From contig NZ_LT629771.1 of NCBI RefSeq assembly GCF_900105175.1, forward strand, positions 4,287,501 through 4,351,500: DNA of 64,000 bases, read 5' to 3'. The stretch is from Jiangella sp. DSM 45060. Its GTDB lineage: Bacteria; Actinomycetota; Actinomycetes; Jiangellales; Jiangellaceae. Position numbers and translations under genes: made by a program. The notes under the pieces are model-generated. The model saw only the letters and a program-made list of their open reading frames with translations. It did no database searches and was not told where the DNA came from. Below, piece by piece: positions 35,975-46,420 of this stretch (position 1 is its first letter; every line of letters starts with the position of its first letter).

Positions 35975-36065
35975 GGGCGGGGCGGGGGATGCCGGCAGGG
36001 GTAGGCGCGGGCGTCCGAGCGAGGAACGAGCGAGGCGGGCGGGGCCGGCATCCCGCGCCCCGCCC
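35975..36065. repeat. Long inverted repeat downstream of the glycoamylase-like gene
   Basis: Two 22-nt arms (35975-35996 and 36044-36065) pair at 21 of 22 positions around a 47-nt GAGCGAGG-rich loop, starting 9 nt past the stop of the glycoamylase-like gene. It is probably a transcription terminator, though the long arms and large loop are unusual. Confidence 0.6.
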
Positions 36066-36074
36066 ACATCACCG

Positions 36075-37595
36075 TCAGCGGAAGTTGGTGAACTCCTCCA
36101 TCGCGATGACCGGCTTCACCGCCGACTGGACCTGCGGCGTGACGAAGGCGTCGCGCAGCAGGTCGTCGGCCAGGGCGTTGCCGATGGCGCCCATGATCAT
36201 GCCCTGATCGAGCGACAGGAAGTACTCGTCGACGGTGCCGGTGTCGACGTTGACGGCGTCGCGGAAGCCCCAGTCGGAGTAGATGTCGAAGTCCCGCTCC
36301 AGGTTGGCGAGGTTCTCCATCGTCTCCTCGGGGGCGTAGCGCAGCGCCAGGAACGACGCGTGCGGCGTGACGACGCCGTTGGTGTAGTCCTCGGGCTCGG
36401 GCAGCGGCTGGGCCGGCTTGTCGCAGCCCTCCCAGCCGTAGTCGACCAGCGTCGCGTCGTTGTTGGACGGGTAGCCGTTCGGGTCCATCCCGATCGCCTC
36501 GACGCCGTAGACGTTGTAGCCGCCGTTCGTGTTGTTCGACGGCGAGAAGCCCCAGTAGCCGTACTGTGCCTCCTCCAGGCCGTGCTCGATGTGCGCCTGG
36601 ACGTAGTTCGGGTGGTTGACCGCCCAGCTGCGCCGGCCCCAGCTCTCCTCGGGCACGAACAGCGTCGGCATCAGCGCCTCGAACATGCTGCCGCCCCAGG
36701 CCGGGACGATCTCCATGCCGCGGTACTGGTACGCGCCCTCCCAGACGTCCTGGCCGAGGTAGCTGCGGTGCTCGCCGACGGACTTCTGCTCGGTCCAGTT
36801 CCAGTCACAGGTGTTCGGGAAGCTGCGGAAGGTGCCGAAGTAGGCCTTGCGCGGGATCTCGCGCTTGGCCATGCCGATGTAGGTGGCGATGCGGCTCTCG
36901 CTTACGAGCGTGTCGTAGCAGCACGGCGCGGCGCCGGTGCTGGGCGCGTAGTGGAACAGGATGCGGTTGACCTCGGGCCGGTAGTAGAACCCGAAGTCCA
37001 TGCTGTCGAACAGCTCGCCGGCCGGCTCGGCCAGCTCCGGTACCGCCTCGCGGACGACCTGCAGGCCGGTCGCGAGCCAGCCATTGTCGACCGACGAGTA
37101 GTGCGGGACGACCGTGCTGCCGTCGTCAGGCCAGACGGTGATGATCTCGCCGGTGCGGTGGTCGTACCAGTTGAAGAACTGGCCGCTGCCTTCGTCGCGG
37201 TCCAGCCCGGCGAGGGTGTCGAGCGTGACGGACAGCCGGTCGACCAGCTCGTCGCGGTCGATGATGTCCAGCTCCTCGGCGACGACGGCGCTCCACATGT
37301 AGGCGCCGATGTTCGTCGTCGACGTCTGGACGCTCCTCGTGCCGTCGGCCTTCAGCTTGTCCGCGGGCATCCCGCTGGCCTCGTCGGTCATCGCGACGAA
37401 CGAGGCCCAGGTGTCCTCGGCGTAGCGCTGCAGGGCGGCGCGGTCGGCCCGCGAGAGGCCGTCGCCCGGCCGGTCCGCGGACGCGGACGCGGCCGACGGC
37501 GCGGGCGGCGCGGCCTGGGTCGGCAGCGCCAGGCCGGCCACCAGCGCCGTCGCGGCGACCGCGGCGACCGCCTTCAGACGTGGTCGTAGCTGCAT
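36075..37595 (-). CDS. Secreted glycoamylase-like / beta-1,2-glucanase-type glycoside hydrolase
   Basis: The 506-residue precursor has a Sec signal peptide (MQLRPRLKAVAAVAATALVA). The mature protein has features of the DUF3131/glycoamylase-like (alpha/alpha)6 family: TSTTNIGAYMWSAVVAEELD, GQFFNWYDHRTGE, SSVDNGWLATGLQVVREAVP, and late in the protein VTPHASFLALRYAPEETMEN. Relatives include GH144-type endo-beta-1,2-glucanases. It is exported and follows the third ThuA-GSDH gene by only 31 bp, so the two are almost certainly co-transcribed and may act on one polysaccharide. The exact linkage specificity is not readable from sequence. Confidence 0.78.
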   Translation of the reverse strand: MQLRPRLKAVAAVAATALVAGLALPTQAAPPAPSAASASADRPGDGLSRADRAALQRYAEDTWASFVAMTDEASGMPADKLKADGTRSVQTSTTNIGAYMWSAVVAEELDIIDRDELVDRLSVTLDTLAGLDRDEGSGQFFNWYDHRTGEIITVWPDDGSTVVPHYSSVDNGWLATGLQVVREAVPELAEPAGELFDSMDFGFYYRPEVNRILFHYAPSTGAAPCCYDTLVSESRIATYIGMAKREIPRKAYFGTFRSFPNTCDWNWTEQKSVGEHRSYLGQDVWEGAYQYRGMEIVPAWGGSMFEALMPTLFVPEESWGRRSWAVNHPNYVQAHIEHGLEEAQYGYWGFSPSNNTNGGYNVYGVEAIGMDPNGYPSNNDATLVDYGWEGCDKPAQPLPEPEDYTNGVVTPHASFLALRYAPEETMENLANLERDFDIYSDWGFRDAVNVDTGTVDEYFLSLDQGMIMGAIGNALADDLLRDAFVTPQVQSAVKPVIAMEEFTNFR

Positions 37596-37626
37596 GGATG
37601 GTCCTTTCCGGGGTTGACGGACGGGG

Positions 37627-40600
37627 TCAGCTGCGGGCGGCGGCGTCGATGACGGCCGCGCGCTCGGTGCGGGTCAGCACGCCGTCATGCACGAGGTGCT
37701 GGGTCACGCTGCGGACGTGCATCAGGAACCGCCCCTCGTTCGGCCACTCCTTCTCGTCCTCGATGAGGTCCTCGACGGTGCATCCGTCGGCGCGCTCGTG
37801 GTTCGTCACGCCGGAGTCGACGTCGCGGATGACGACCGTCGGGCTCTCGTCGGAGTCGGGGCAGGCGTCCGGCGGTCCGGACTCCAGCACGTGGAACCAG
37901 TCGAACGCGACGGTGGTGGCCTGCGTCTGCTCCTGGCCGAACGCGTACAGCCCGACGTCGGCCGTGGCGAGGCGGTCGTTCTCGATGACGCCGACCTGCT
38001 CGAAGGTCACGCCGTCGGCGCTGTAGTACCCGGTGTACGTCGAGCCGGACTTCTCCAGCCGCAGCCACCACGTCGTCACGCCGTCGGGCAGGGTGACCTC
38101 AGGGAACGCTGGCTGGAAGATGTCGTCGATCTCGTGGCGCATCTCGATCTTGCGGGCGCACGGCTCGCCGACCGGCGACGTGCCGACGTAGTCGAGCTTG
38201 AGGAAGGTCTGGTCGCTCTCGTAGACCAGCAGGCCGCCCTGCTGCCAGCGCTCGCAGACGTCGCCGGAGACCCGGGTCTCGACCACCCAGTCGCCCTCGG
38301 GCATCGTCTGCAGCATGAGGTTCGGCGCGTTGTTGTGCTGGTCGAACAGGTTGGTCGGAGTGGTGTCGATCTTCAGCTGACCGCCCTCGACGCGGAACCG
38401 GTTGAGGTCGGGCCGGACGACGGCGTCCCAGCGGCAGCCGTCCAGCCGGTCGCCGTCGAACTCGTCGTCGGGCGCCGGGTCGCTGCCCGGGTCGGCGCAC
38501 TCGATCGGCGGCGACGCCTGTGGCACGGCCTCGACGCGGACGGAGTCGTGCGCCGCCGATCCCGCGGCGTCGGTGACGGTCACCGTCGGGCGGTAGACGC
38601 CGGACAGTTCGTAGGTGTGCGTGACCTGCGCACCCGTGGCCGTCGTGCCGTCGCCGAGGTCCCAGGTGTAGGTGAGGTCCTGACCCTCCGGGTCGGTGGC
38701 CTCGGCGCTCAGCGTCACCTCGTAGGGCAGCTCGCCGGACGGCGGCGTCGCCTCGACCGACCAGATCTCCGGCCGCGCGTCGACCGACACGCCCTTGCCG
38801 CGGAACTTCAGGTAGTTGAGGTTGAACAGGCCGGTCGAGCCGGGCTCGTGCCGGAAGACGAAGAACAGCTCGTGGGTGCCGCCGGGGTCCTCGACCGGGA
38901 CGGTGACGTCCTTCCAGGACTGCCAGCCGCCGGTCGGCTCGATGAACCCGCTGTCGCCGACCAGCGGGCCGTCGGGCGCGCCGGAGCGGATCTCGATGCG
39001 ACCGCCGCTGCCACCCGACGCGAACCGGTAGGTGATCGCGTCGATGCCGGCGAGGTTCATCGGGTCGTAGGAGATGTAGTCGCCGTCGTCGATGAACCCG
39101 ATGTTCTGCCGGCCGCCGCGCGGGTCGCTGGTGGCCTCGAGCTGGATGCCGCTCATCGTCTGGAAGTGCTCGGCCTCCTTGAGCTTCGGCTGCAGGACGT
39201 GCAGGTCGCGCCCGGTCAGCGCGCCGACGCCGGCGCCGCCCTGATCGGTGTAACGGGCCTCCAGCACCCAGAACAGGTCCTCGCCGGCCGGGTGCCCGGC
39301 GTCGGTGCTGGTGGCGACGGCGCCCTCGCAGCCCGGCAGCACCTCGACGGGGTGCGCGTGGCCCGCGTGCCCGAACAGCACCTGCAGGTCGACGCCGTCG
39401 CAGGAGATGCCGTCGCCGGTCGAGCCGTCCTCGGCGTCGGTGACGTCGATGCCGTACGCGATGTCGTCGCCGAAGTCGAAGAAGCCGCCGTCGGCGGGCG
39501 GGTCGAGCGTGACCTCCGGCGCCGTGTTGCCGGCGGTGATCTGGACGGTCTGCGAGCGGGTCGCGCCGTCGTCCGCCGTCACCGTCAGACGGGCCGAGTA
39601 CTGGCCGGCGACGGTGTACGTGTGCTCCGGGTTCGGGTCGGTGGACTCCGCACCGTCGCCGAACGCCCAGTGGTACGTCACCGGCAGGCCGCTCGGGTGG
39701 CCGGATCCGTCGCTGCTGAACCGCACCGTCAGCGGCAGCGCGCCGGACGTCGGGTCGGCGGCCGCCTGCGCGACCGGCCGGGTGCCCACGCCGGTGTACT
39801 CGATGCGGTAGATGCCGGAGTCGGCGTTGTCGCCGCCGAACCCCGTCCCCCACTCGATCACGTACAGCGCGCCGTCCGGGCCGAACGTCATGTCCATGGG
39901 GCGTAGGAAGTCCATGCTGGTGAGCAGCGGATTCACGTCGTGGACGGCGTCGCCGTCGAGGCGGAACTCCCAGACGTCGTTGTCGAACGGCCGCACGTAG
40001 CCGTCCTCGGTGTTCGTCCACTCGTAGAACAGCGCGGCGCCGTCGTAGTACTCGGGCCACTTGACGTCGGAGTCCAGCGCGTCGTCGTAGCGGTAGACCG
40101 GGCCCGCCATCGCGCCGCCGCCGGTCCCCATCTCGGGCGTGTTGGTGCCGGTCTCGGAGCGGCCGTAGTAGATGTCGGGCGCCGTGACCGGCGGGAGCTG
40201 CGTCAGGCCGGTGTTGTTCGGCGAGTCGTTGACCGGGTTCGCGCAGTCGAACGGCGGGCCGGCGGTGCTGGTGGCGAAGTCCCAGTCGCGGAACGGGCCG
40301 GCGCCGTGGCAGTACGGCCAGCCGTAGTTGCCGGCGGCGGTGATGCGGTTCCACTCGACCTGGCCCTCGGTGCCGCGGTCCGGGTCCGCCTGCGGCGCGT
40401 CCGGCCCGTAGTCGCCGACCAGCAGCGCGCCGGTCTCGCCGTCGACCTCGATGCGGAACGGGTTGCGGAAGCCCATCGCGTAGATCTCCGGGCGGGTCTG
40501 CGCGGTGCCGGGCGCGAACAGATTGCCGTCGGGGACGGTGAAGCTGCCGTCGGGCTCGGGGTGGATGCGCAGCACCTTGCCGCGCAGGTCGTTGGTATTC

Positions 40601-41934
40601 GACGAACTGCGCTGGGCGTCGAACGAGGCGCGGCCGGGCCGCTCGTCGATGGGCGCGTAGCCCTCGGACTCGAACGGGTTGGTGTCGTCGCCGGTCGCCA
40701 GGTACAGATTGCCGGCCGCGTCGAAGCTCAGCGAGCCGCCCGCGTGCCCGGACACCGCCCGGTCGACCGGCACCTCCAGCAACTGCACCTCGCTGGCGAG
40801 GTCGAGCGTCGTGCCGGTCAGCGTGAACCGCGACAGCCGCTGCTCGGCCTCCGTGCCGTCCGGCGAATAGTAGAGGTAGAGCCAGCCGTTGTTGACGAAG
40901 TCCGGGTCCAGCGCGATGCCGAGCAGCCCGTCCTCGCGCTGCGTGTACACGTCCAGCGTGCCGACGACGGTCGTCTGGCTGCTCGCCGGGTCGATCATCC
41001 GGACCTCGCCGGCCCGCTCGACGTAGAACACCCGCCCGTCCGCCGCGACGTCCAGCTCCATCGGGTTCGCGGTGCCGGTGTCGAGCGGGACCTTGTCGAA
41101 GCTGTCCCACGACGTGCCGCCACAGTCGGCCGCCGTCGCGCCCGCCGCGGTCTCGATGCCGCCCAGCAGGTGCTGCAGGAACTCCGGCTCGGAGTAGCTC
41201 TCCGTGGTGTGGCCGCCGGCGGTGTACCACGAGCGCCCGCCGTCGTAGGTCTGGCACCAGGCGATCGGGTGGTCCAGGCCCATCGGGTTCGCCTCGGGGT
41301 CGTACGTGCTCTCGTCGAGGCTGGCCAGGACGTGCACGCTGCCGCGCGGGTTGGTGCGGAAGCTGTACCACTCGTCGAAGCGCTGCCAGTCCTGGGGGAG
41401 ATGAGCCGTCGACGGATGGGTGCGGTCGGCGACGGTGACGGTGGCGTCCTGGTTGCGCGGGTGCCCCTGGAAGTAGGCGCCGACCAGCTCGCCGTACCAC
41501 GGCCAGTCGTACTCGGTGTCGGACGCGGCGTGCACGCCGGCGTAGCCGCCGCCCGCTTGGATGTAGCGCTCGAACGCCGCCTGCTGCTCGTCGTTCAGCA
41601 CGTCACCGGTGGTCGACAGCCAGACCACCGCGTCGTACTGGGCGAGGTTCTCGTCGGTGAACGCGGCGGCGTCCTCGGTGGCGGTGACGGTGAACTCGTG
41701 CTCGGCGGCCAGCTGCTGGAGCGCGGCGATGCCGGCCGGGATGGAGTCGTGCCGGAACGCGGCGGTCTTGCTGAACACGAGGATCGAGTAGCCGCCGTGG
41801 CCCGGGTGGGCGCCGGCCACGGGCGCCTGTGCGCCGAGCGCGGCCAGCAGCCCGGCGATCAAGGCGACGACCGCGACGAGGGCGGACGGTCTGCGCGGGT
41901 GCCGGGCGCGCCGGCGTGGTCCGGGCTGAGCCAT
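37627..41934 (-). CDS. Giant secreted ThuA / sugar dehydrogenase / PKD / CBM6 / DUF1349 protein
   Basis: The 1435-residue secreted protein is paralogous to the two at 1-8451. Order: Arg-rich signal peptide (1-42), ThuA (48-273; ILVFSKTAAFRHDSIPAG), GSDH beta-propeller (about 285-715; TRPEIYAMGFRNPFRIEVDG), PKD (about 725-805), a CBM6-like module opening with KLKEAEHFQTMSGI (about 910-1050), a second PKD (about 1055-1130; LTYTWDLGDGTTATGAQ), one DUF1349 (about 1160-1345) and a short helical tail. It is the first gene of a two-gene unit with the glycoamylase-like hydrolase. Two LacI-type palindromes lie about 80-105 bp upstream. It probably oxidises a sugar released from a bound polysaccharide. 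Confidence 0.9.
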   Translation of the reverse strand: MAQPGPRRRARHPRRPSALVAVVALIAGLLAALGAQAPVAGAHPGHGGYSILVFSKTAAFRHDSIPAGIAALQQLAAEHEFTVTATEDAAAFTDENLAQYDAVVWLSTTGDVLNDEQQAAFERYIQAGGGYAGVHAASDTEYDWPWYGELVGAYFQGHPRNQDATVTVADRTHPSTAHLPQDWQRFDEWYSFRTNPRGSVHVLASLDESTYDPEANPMGLDHPIAWCQTYDGGRSWYTAGGHTTESYSEPEFLQHLLGGIETAAGATAADCGGTSWDSFDKVPLDTGTANPMELDVAADGRVFYVERAGEVRMIDPASSQTTVVGTLDVYTQREDGLLGIALDPDFVNNGWLYLYYSPDGTEAEQRLSRFTLTGTTLDLASEVQLLEVPVDRAVSGHAGGSLSFDAAGNLYLATGDDTNPFESEGYAPIDERPGRASFDAQRSSSNTNDLRGKVLRIHPEPDGSFTVPDGNLFAPGTAQTRPEIYAMGFRNPFRIEVDGETGALLVGDYGPDAPQADPDRGTEGQVEWNRITAAGNYGWPYCHGAGPFRDWDFATSTAGPPFDCANPVNDSPNNTGLTQLPPVTAPDIYYGRSETGTNTPEMGTGGGAMAGPVYRYDDALDSDVKWPEYYDGAALFYEWTNTEDGYVRPFDNDVWEFRLDGDAVHDVNPLLTSMDFLRPMDMTFGPDGALYVIEWGTGFGGDNADSGIYRIEYTGVGTRPVAQAAADPTSGALPLTVRFSSDGSGHPSGLPVTYHWAFGDGAESTDPNPEHTYTVAGQYSARLTVTADDGATRSQTVQITAGNTAPEVTLDPPADGGFFDFGDDIAYGIDVTDAEDGSTGDGISCDGVDLQVLFGHAGHAHPVEVLPGCEGAVATSTDAGHPAGEDLFWVLEARYTDQGGAGVGALTGRDLHVLQPKLKEAEHFQTMSGIQLEATSDPRGGRQNIGFIDDGDYISYDPMNLAGIDAITYRFASGGSGGRIEIRSGAPDGPLVGDSGFIEPTGGWQSWKDVTVPVEDPGGTHELFFVFRHEPGSTGLFNLNYLKFRGKGVSVDARPEIWSVEATPPSGELPYEVTLSAEATDPEGQDLTYTWDLGDGTTATGAQVTHTYELSGVYRPTVTVTDAAGSAAHDSVRVEAVPQASPPIECADPGSDPAPDDEFDGDRLDGCRWDAVVRPDLNRFRVEGGQLKIDTTPTNLFDQHNNAPNLMLQTMPEGDWVVETRVSGDVCERWQQGGLLVYESDQTFLKLDYVGTSPVGEPCARKIEMRHEIDDIFQPAFPEVTLPDGVTTWWLRLEKSGSTYTGYYSADGVTFEQVGVIENDRLATADVGLYAFGQEQTQATTVAFDWFHVLESGPPDACPDSDESPTVVIRDVDSGVTNHERADGCTVEDLIEDEKEWPNEGRFLMHVRSVTQHLVHDGVLTRTERAAVIDAAARS

Positions 41935-42015
41935 GAGCGGTTCCTCTCCGTCGAGTCCCCCTGCCCCCCGTGCCGTGCCCGGCCGACGTCGAATTCGTGT
42001 GCCCGCCCGCCGAAT

Positions 42016-42040
42016 GTAACCGGTATCAGTAACCGGTTAC
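42016..42040 (-). promoter_or_regulatory. Two tandem LacI-type operator palindromes
   Basis: GTAACCGGTATC (42016-42027) and the perfect palindrome GTAACCGGTTAC (42029-42040) start 13 bp apart, in the 190-bp gap between the ThuA gene start (41934) and the dusB stop (42125). The CCGG-centred TAACCGGTTA core is characteristic of LacI-family operators. They most likely control the ThuA/hydrolase pair. No LacI gene is in the window. Confidence 0.65.
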
Positions 42041-42124
42041 GAGGAGAGAGTTCCGTACCGAATGTCCGGTGTCAAGAGGTCGGCCGGCAGCCGGGTTCCA
42101 TGATCAGGGCGACCCGAGCGGGTG

Positions 42125-43270
42125 TCAGCCGCCGGAGATGTCGAGCTCGGCGTCGGCGAGATCGCCGGTGACGCCGTCGGTGTCGTCGAGCCAGCCGGCG
42201 GGAAGGGCGACCTTGCGCGGACTCCCCTGCCGCCCCCGCGGCTGGCCCAGCTCGGCCTCGGGGTACGGCTGGGACGGGTCCAGCTCGGCCAGCAGCGCGT
42301 CGAGGTCGGCCAGCGTCGACACCATGCCGAGTGAAGCGCGGACCTGGGAGCCGGCGATGAAGCCCTTGAGGTACCAGGCCATGTGCTTGCGCATGTCGCG
42401 CAGCCCGCGGTCCTCACCCATGAGCTCGGCGAGCAGCTCGGCGTGGCGGCGCATCATGGCGGCCACCTCGCCCAGCGACGGCAGCGACGGCGCGGGCGCG
42501 CCAGACAGGACGGCCGCCAGGTCGCGGAACAGCCACGGCCGCCCTAGACACCCCCGGCCGACGACGACGCCGTCGGCGCCGGTGGCGTCGAGCATGCGGA
42601 CGGCGTCGGCGGCCTCCCAGATGTCGCCGTTGCCGAGCACCGGGATGCCGACCTGCTCCTTCAGCGCGGCGATGGACGACCAGTCGGCCTCGCCGGAGTA
42701 GTGCTGGACGGCGGTGCGCCCGTGCAGCGCGATGGCGGCGCAGCCGGCGTCCTCGGCGATGCGCCCGGCATCGAGGTAGGTGAGGTGGTCGTCGTCGATG
42801 CCCTTGCGGGTCTTCATGGTGACGGGGATGCCGTACGGGCCCGCGGCGGCGACGGCCGAGCGCAGGATGGCCTCGAGCAGCCCGCGCTTGTACGGCAGCG
42901 CCGCACCGCCGCCCTTGCGGGTGACCTTGGGCACGGGACAGCCGAAGTTGAGGTCGACGTGGGCGACGCCGAAGTCGCCGGCCAGGACCTTGACGGCCTC
43001 GCCGACGTAGTAGGGGTCGACGCCGTAGAGCTGGACCGAGCGGACGTCCTCGTTGTCGGCGAAGACCAGCATGTTCAGCGTCTTCTCGTCGCGTTCGACG
43101 ACGCCGCGGGAGGTGATCATCTCGCACACGTACAACCCGGCGCCCTGCTCGGCGCAGAGCCGGCGGAACGCGGCGTTGGTGACGCCGGCCATCGGCGCGA
43201 GCACGACCGGCGGGCCGACCCGCAGCGATCCCAGCCGCAACGGGGCGACGGACGGCACGGTGGTCAGCAC
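42125..43270 (-). CDS. dusB: tRNA-dihydrouridine synthase B
   Basis: The 381-residue FMN-dependent TIM barrel reduces uridines in the tRNA D-loop. Visible motifs: [18 protein letters not shown] (FMN site), [18 protein letters not shown] segment with catalytic Cys111, [27 protein letters not shown] and [11 protein letters not shown]. Its start overlaps the glyQS stop by 7 nt. A C-terminal tail of about 50 residues is family-variable. Confidence 0.93.
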   Translation of the reverse strand: MLTTVPSVAPLRLGSLRVGPPVVLAPMAGVTNAAFRRLCAEQGAGLYVCEMITSRGVVERDEKTLNMLVFADNEDVRSVQLYGVDPYYVGEAVKVLAGDFGVAHVDLNFGCPVPKVTRKGGGAALPYKRGLLEAILRSAVAAAGPYGIPVTMKTRKGIDDDHLTYLDAGRIAEDAGCAAIALHGRTAVQHYSGEADWSSIAALKEQVGIPVLGNGDIWEAADAVRMLDATGADGVVVGRGCLGRPWLFRDLAAVLSGAPAPSLPSLGEVAAMMRRHAELLAELMGEDRGLRDMRKHMAWYLKGFIAGSQVRASLGMVSTLADLDALLAELDPSQPYPEAELGQPRGRQGSPRKVALPAGWLDDTDGVTGDLADAELDISGG

Positions 43271-44652
43271 GTGGGCAGCCGTTCCCCGAGATACGCCTCG
43301 ACGCGGTCGATGCCGATGCGCTCCTGGTGCATGGTGTCGCGGTCGCGGACGGTGACGGCGTCGTCCTCGAGCGTGGCGAAGTCGACGGTGACGCAGAACG
43401 GGGTGCCGATCTCGTCCTGACGGCGATAGCGGCGGCCGATGGCGCCGGCGTCGTCGAACTCGACGTTCCAGCGCGAACGCAGCCGGGTGGCGAGATCGCG
43501 CGCCTTCGGCGAGAGGTCGGCGTTGCGCGACAGCGGCAGCACGGCCACCTTCACCGGCGCCAGCCGGGGGTCGAGGCGCAGCACGTGCCGGGTGTCGACG
43601 CCGCCCTTGGCGTTGGGCGCCTCGTCGACGTCGTAGGCGTCGAGCAGGAACGCGAGCACCGAGCGGGTCAGCCCGGCGGCCGGCTCGATGACGTACGGCG
43701 TCCAGCGCTCACCCTTCTCCTGGTCGAAGAAGCTGAGCTCCTGGCCGGAGTGCTTGGCGTGCGTCGTGAGGTCGAAGTCGGTGCGGTTGGCGACGCCCTC
43801 GAGCTCGGCGAACTCGGTGGCGCCGAAGCCGAAGCGGTACTCGATGTCGACGGTGCGCTTCGAGTAGTGCGAGAGCTTCTCCTTCGGGTGCTCGTACCGG
43901 CGCAGGTTGTGCTCGGACAACCCCAGCCCGAGGTACCAGTCCCACCGCTCCTGCAGCCAGTACTCGTACCACTGCTCGTCGGTGCCCGGCGCGACGAAGA
44001 ACTCCATCTCCATCTGCTCGAACTCGCGCGTGCGGAAGATGAAGTTGCCCGGCGTGATCTCGTTGCGGAACGACTTGCCCACCTGCGCGATGCCGAACGG
44101 CGGCTTCTTGCGCGAGGAGTTCATGACGTTGACGACGTTGGCGAAGATGCCCTGCGCGGTCTCGGGCCGCAGGTAGTGCAGCCCCTCGTCGGACTCGACC
44201 GGGCCCAGGAACGTCTTGAGCAGGCCGTTGAACATGCGCGGCTCGGTCCAGGAGTCCTTCGCGCCGCAGGTGGGGCACGGCACCTCGGCCAGCCCGCCGG
44301 CGACCGGCAGGCCGGTGCGGGCGGCGTGCTCTTCCTCCAGCTGGTCGGCGCGGTGGCGGCGGTGGCAGGACTGGCACTCGACCAGGGGGTCGACGAACTC
44401 CTCGACGTGTCCGGACGCGACCCACACCTCGCGCGGCAGGATGACCGCGGAGTCGAGGCCGACGACGTCGTCGCGCTGCTGCACCATGGAACGCCACCAC
44501 TGGCGGCGGACGTTCTCCTTCAGCTCCACGCCGAGCGGCCCGTAGTCCCAGGCCGAGCGCGTACCGCCGTAGATCTCACCCGTCGGATAGACGAAACCAC
44601 GGCGCTTGGCGAGGGAGACGATGGCGTCGACGGGCGCAGGCACGGTGGTCAC
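43264..44652 (-). CDS. glyQS: Glycine--tRNA ligase, alpha2 type
   Basis: The 462-residue class II synthetase of the single-chain dimeric type charges tRNA-Gly. It opens [20 protein letters not shown]. It has a Cys-based zinc site (CQSCHRRH...CPTCGAKD), motif 2 region [20 protein letters not shown] and motif 3 near [19 protein letters not shown]. The GTG start at 44652 is preceded by a weak RBS, and YibE/F ends 25 bp upstream on the same strand. Confidence 0.95.
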   Translation of the reverse strand: MTTVPAPVDAIVSLAKRRGFVYPTGEIYGGTRSAWDYGPLGVELKENVRRQWWRSMVQQRDDVVGLDSAVILPREVWVASGHVEEFVDPLVECQSCHRRHRADQLEEEHAARTGLPVAGGLAEVPCPTCGAKDSWTEPRMFNGLLKTFLGPVESDEGLHYLRPETAQGIFANVVNVMNSSRKKPPFGIAQVGKSFRNEITPGNFIFRTREFEQMEMEFFVAPGTDEQWYEYWLQERWDWYLGLGLSEHNLRRYEHPKEKLSHYSKRTVDIEYRFGFGATEFAELEGVANRTDFDLTTHAKHSGQELSFFDQEKGERWTPYVIEPAAGLTRSVLAFLLDAYDVDEAPNAKGGVDTRHVLRLDPRLAPVKVAVLPLSRNADLSPKARDLATRLRSRWNVEFDDAGAIGRRYRRQDEIGTPFCVTVDFATLEDDAVTVRDRDTMHQERIGIDRVEAYLGERLPTC

Positions 44653-44677
44653 TCCATTCGGGGTCTCGGCGTCCTGG

Positions 44678-45904
44678 TCAAGCTTCGAGGGTAGACGACA
44701 TGGGCTTGCGGCGCCGTCCAGCCGGCCGGGCCGATCGTCCCCGGACGGCCAGGACCGCCAGCAGCGTCGTGACCGGCACCGCGGCGATGATGCCGAGGCC
44801 GCCGACCAGCGCGCGGACGATCTCCTGCGCCACCGCCTCGGTCGTGATGACGTCGGTCACACTCTGGCCGGCGACGCTGAACAGCATGAGCAGCGGCAGT
44901 GAGGCGCCGACGTAGGCCAGGACCAGCGTGTTCACGGTCGCCGCGACGTGCTCGCGGCCGATGCGCAGCCCTGCGCCGAGCAGCGACCGCCGCGACGCCG
45001 TCGCGTCGGCGGCGGCCAGCTCCCACACGGCGGCGCTCTGCGTGACGGTGACGTCGTCGAGCACGCCGAGGGCGCCGATGACCAGCCCGGCCAGCAGCAG
45101 TCCGCGCAGGTCGATGTCGGCGTTGACGGTGCCGAGGTACGACGACGCCTCGCCGGCCAGCCCGGTGAAGCTGGCCAGCGACGTGAACAGCGAGCCGAGC
45201 ACCCCGGTGAGCGCGAGGCTGACCAGCGTGCCGATCAGCGCGACGGACGTGCGGATGGACAGCCCGTGCGCGAGGTACAGCGTCACGATCATGATCAGCG
45301 ACGCCCCGACGACCGCCACCGGCAGCGGCGACTCCCCCGTCAGCAGCGCCGGCAGCACGAACACCAGCAGCACGACCATCGAGACGCCCAGCCCGCCGAG
45401 CGCCGCCAGCCCCTTCCAGCCCGACAGCACCACGACGGCGACGGCGAACAGCCCGGCCAGCCAGAGCAGCGGCACGTCGCGCTGGAAGTCGAGCACCTCG
45501 TAGCGGGTCTCCAGCGGCGCGTCGGGCAGCGCGCTGAGCACGACCGCGTCGCCGTCGTGGAACTCGGGCGCGCCGACGCCGAACGGCAGCGGCACGACGG
45601 TCTCGGTGCCGTCGTCCGGCCCGGCGTCGACGCGGACCCGCGCCTGCAGGCACTCGGCGGCGGTGTCCTCGCCCTCGGGCGTCGGCGGGGTCTCGACGAC
45701 GTCCTGGCACGGCTCGACGGCCAGGATGGTGCCGTCGGTGCGGACGCCGGCCTGGATGCTGGGCGGGTCGCCGTCGGGCCAGAGCACGATCAGCCCGGCG
45801 ATGGTGGCCAGGACCAGCGGGATCAGCACGGCCAGCACCAGCCGGCGCACGTGCGGCCCGGCCGGTGGCGCGGGTTCGGTGCCGTGGACGTGCACGGCGT
45901 TCAC
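44678..45904 (-). CDS. YibE/F family membrane protein
   Basis: The 408-residue protein has an N-terminal anchor, an extracytoplasmic domain of about 100 residues with two Cys, and seven to eight closely spaced membrane segments ([38 protein letters not shown] region typical of YibF). The GTG start at 45904 overlaps the monooxygenase stop by 4 nt. Its function is unknown; lactococcal and actinobacterial relatives are only annotated as membrane proteins. It links the ABM gene to glyQS in one transcript. Confidence 0.85.
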   Translation of the reverse strand: MNAVHVHGTEPAPPAGPHVRRLVLAVLIPLVLATIAGLIVLWPDGDPPSIQAGVRTDGTILAVEPCQDVVETPPTPEGEDTAAECLQARVRVDAGPDDGTETVVPLPFGVGAPEFHDGDAVVLSALPDAPLETRYEVLDFQRDVPLLWLAGLFAVAVVVLSGWKGLAALGGLGVSMVVLLVFVLPALLTGESPLPVAVVGASLIMIVTLYLAHGLSIRTSVALIGTLVSLALTGVLGSLFTSLASFTGLAGEASSYLGTVNADIDLRGLLLAGLVIGALGVLDDVTVTQSAAVWELAAADATASRRSLLGAGLRIGREHVAATVNTLVLAYVGASLPLLMLFSVAGQSVTDVITTEAVAQEIVRALVGGLGIIAAVPVTTLLAVLAVRGRSARPAGRRRKPMSSTLEA

Positions 45905-46290
45905 GCGCGCTCGCCGCGGTCGAAATCAGTGGGGACGACGGGAGCGGCGGCCTGGCCGAGCCCGACCTCGTCGGCGTCGGCGGCCCGGACGCTCGCGCCC
46001 GTGTGGTCGACCGTCGCGACGACCTCGAACGCCGTCGGCTCGTCGATGGCCAGCGACAGCAGCGGCACCGCCTCGAGCTTGGCCTCGTACGACGACAGCG
46101 CGCGGCGGTACGAGCCGACGTTCTCCCACTCGCTGCTGACCACCCACAGTTCGGGATCGTCTGCCGCGCGGCCGACGTGGCCGCCGCGCCAGCCGGGCCG
46201 GGTCGCGAGCACCTCGAGTGCGCGCCGGGCGCGGTCGCGGAACGGCACCGCGTCCGTGGGCGGGACCCGGTAGCGGGTGACGACGAGCAT
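45901..46290 (-). CDS. Antibiotic biosynthesis monooxygenase (ABM) domain protein
   Basis: The 129-residue ferredoxin-like alpha+beta protein has the ABM pattern (MLVVTRYRVPPTDAVPFRDR; WVVSSEWENVGSYRRALSSY). Members include small heme-degrading or quinone-forming oxygenases and many with unknown substrates. It is the first gene of the ABM-yibE/F-glyQS-dusB operon and is divergent from a small membrane protein gene. Confidence 0.8.
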   Translation of the reverse strand: MLVVTRYRVPPTDAVPFRDRARRALEVLATRPGWRGGHVGRAADDPELWVVSSEWENVGSYRRALSSYEAKLEAVPLLSLAIDEPTAFEVVATVDHTGASVRAADADEVGLGQAAAPVVPTDFDRGERA

Positions 46291-46420
46291 CGTGATCCTT
46301 TCGAGGCCAGGGCCAGCAGAGGCGGAGCCTCGACTCTGTCAGAGCCATGCAGCAGTATGTCGACCAACCACCGTACGATGATGCGGCCGAGTAGGTCGGA
46401 CACACCCGAAGGATTCTCCA

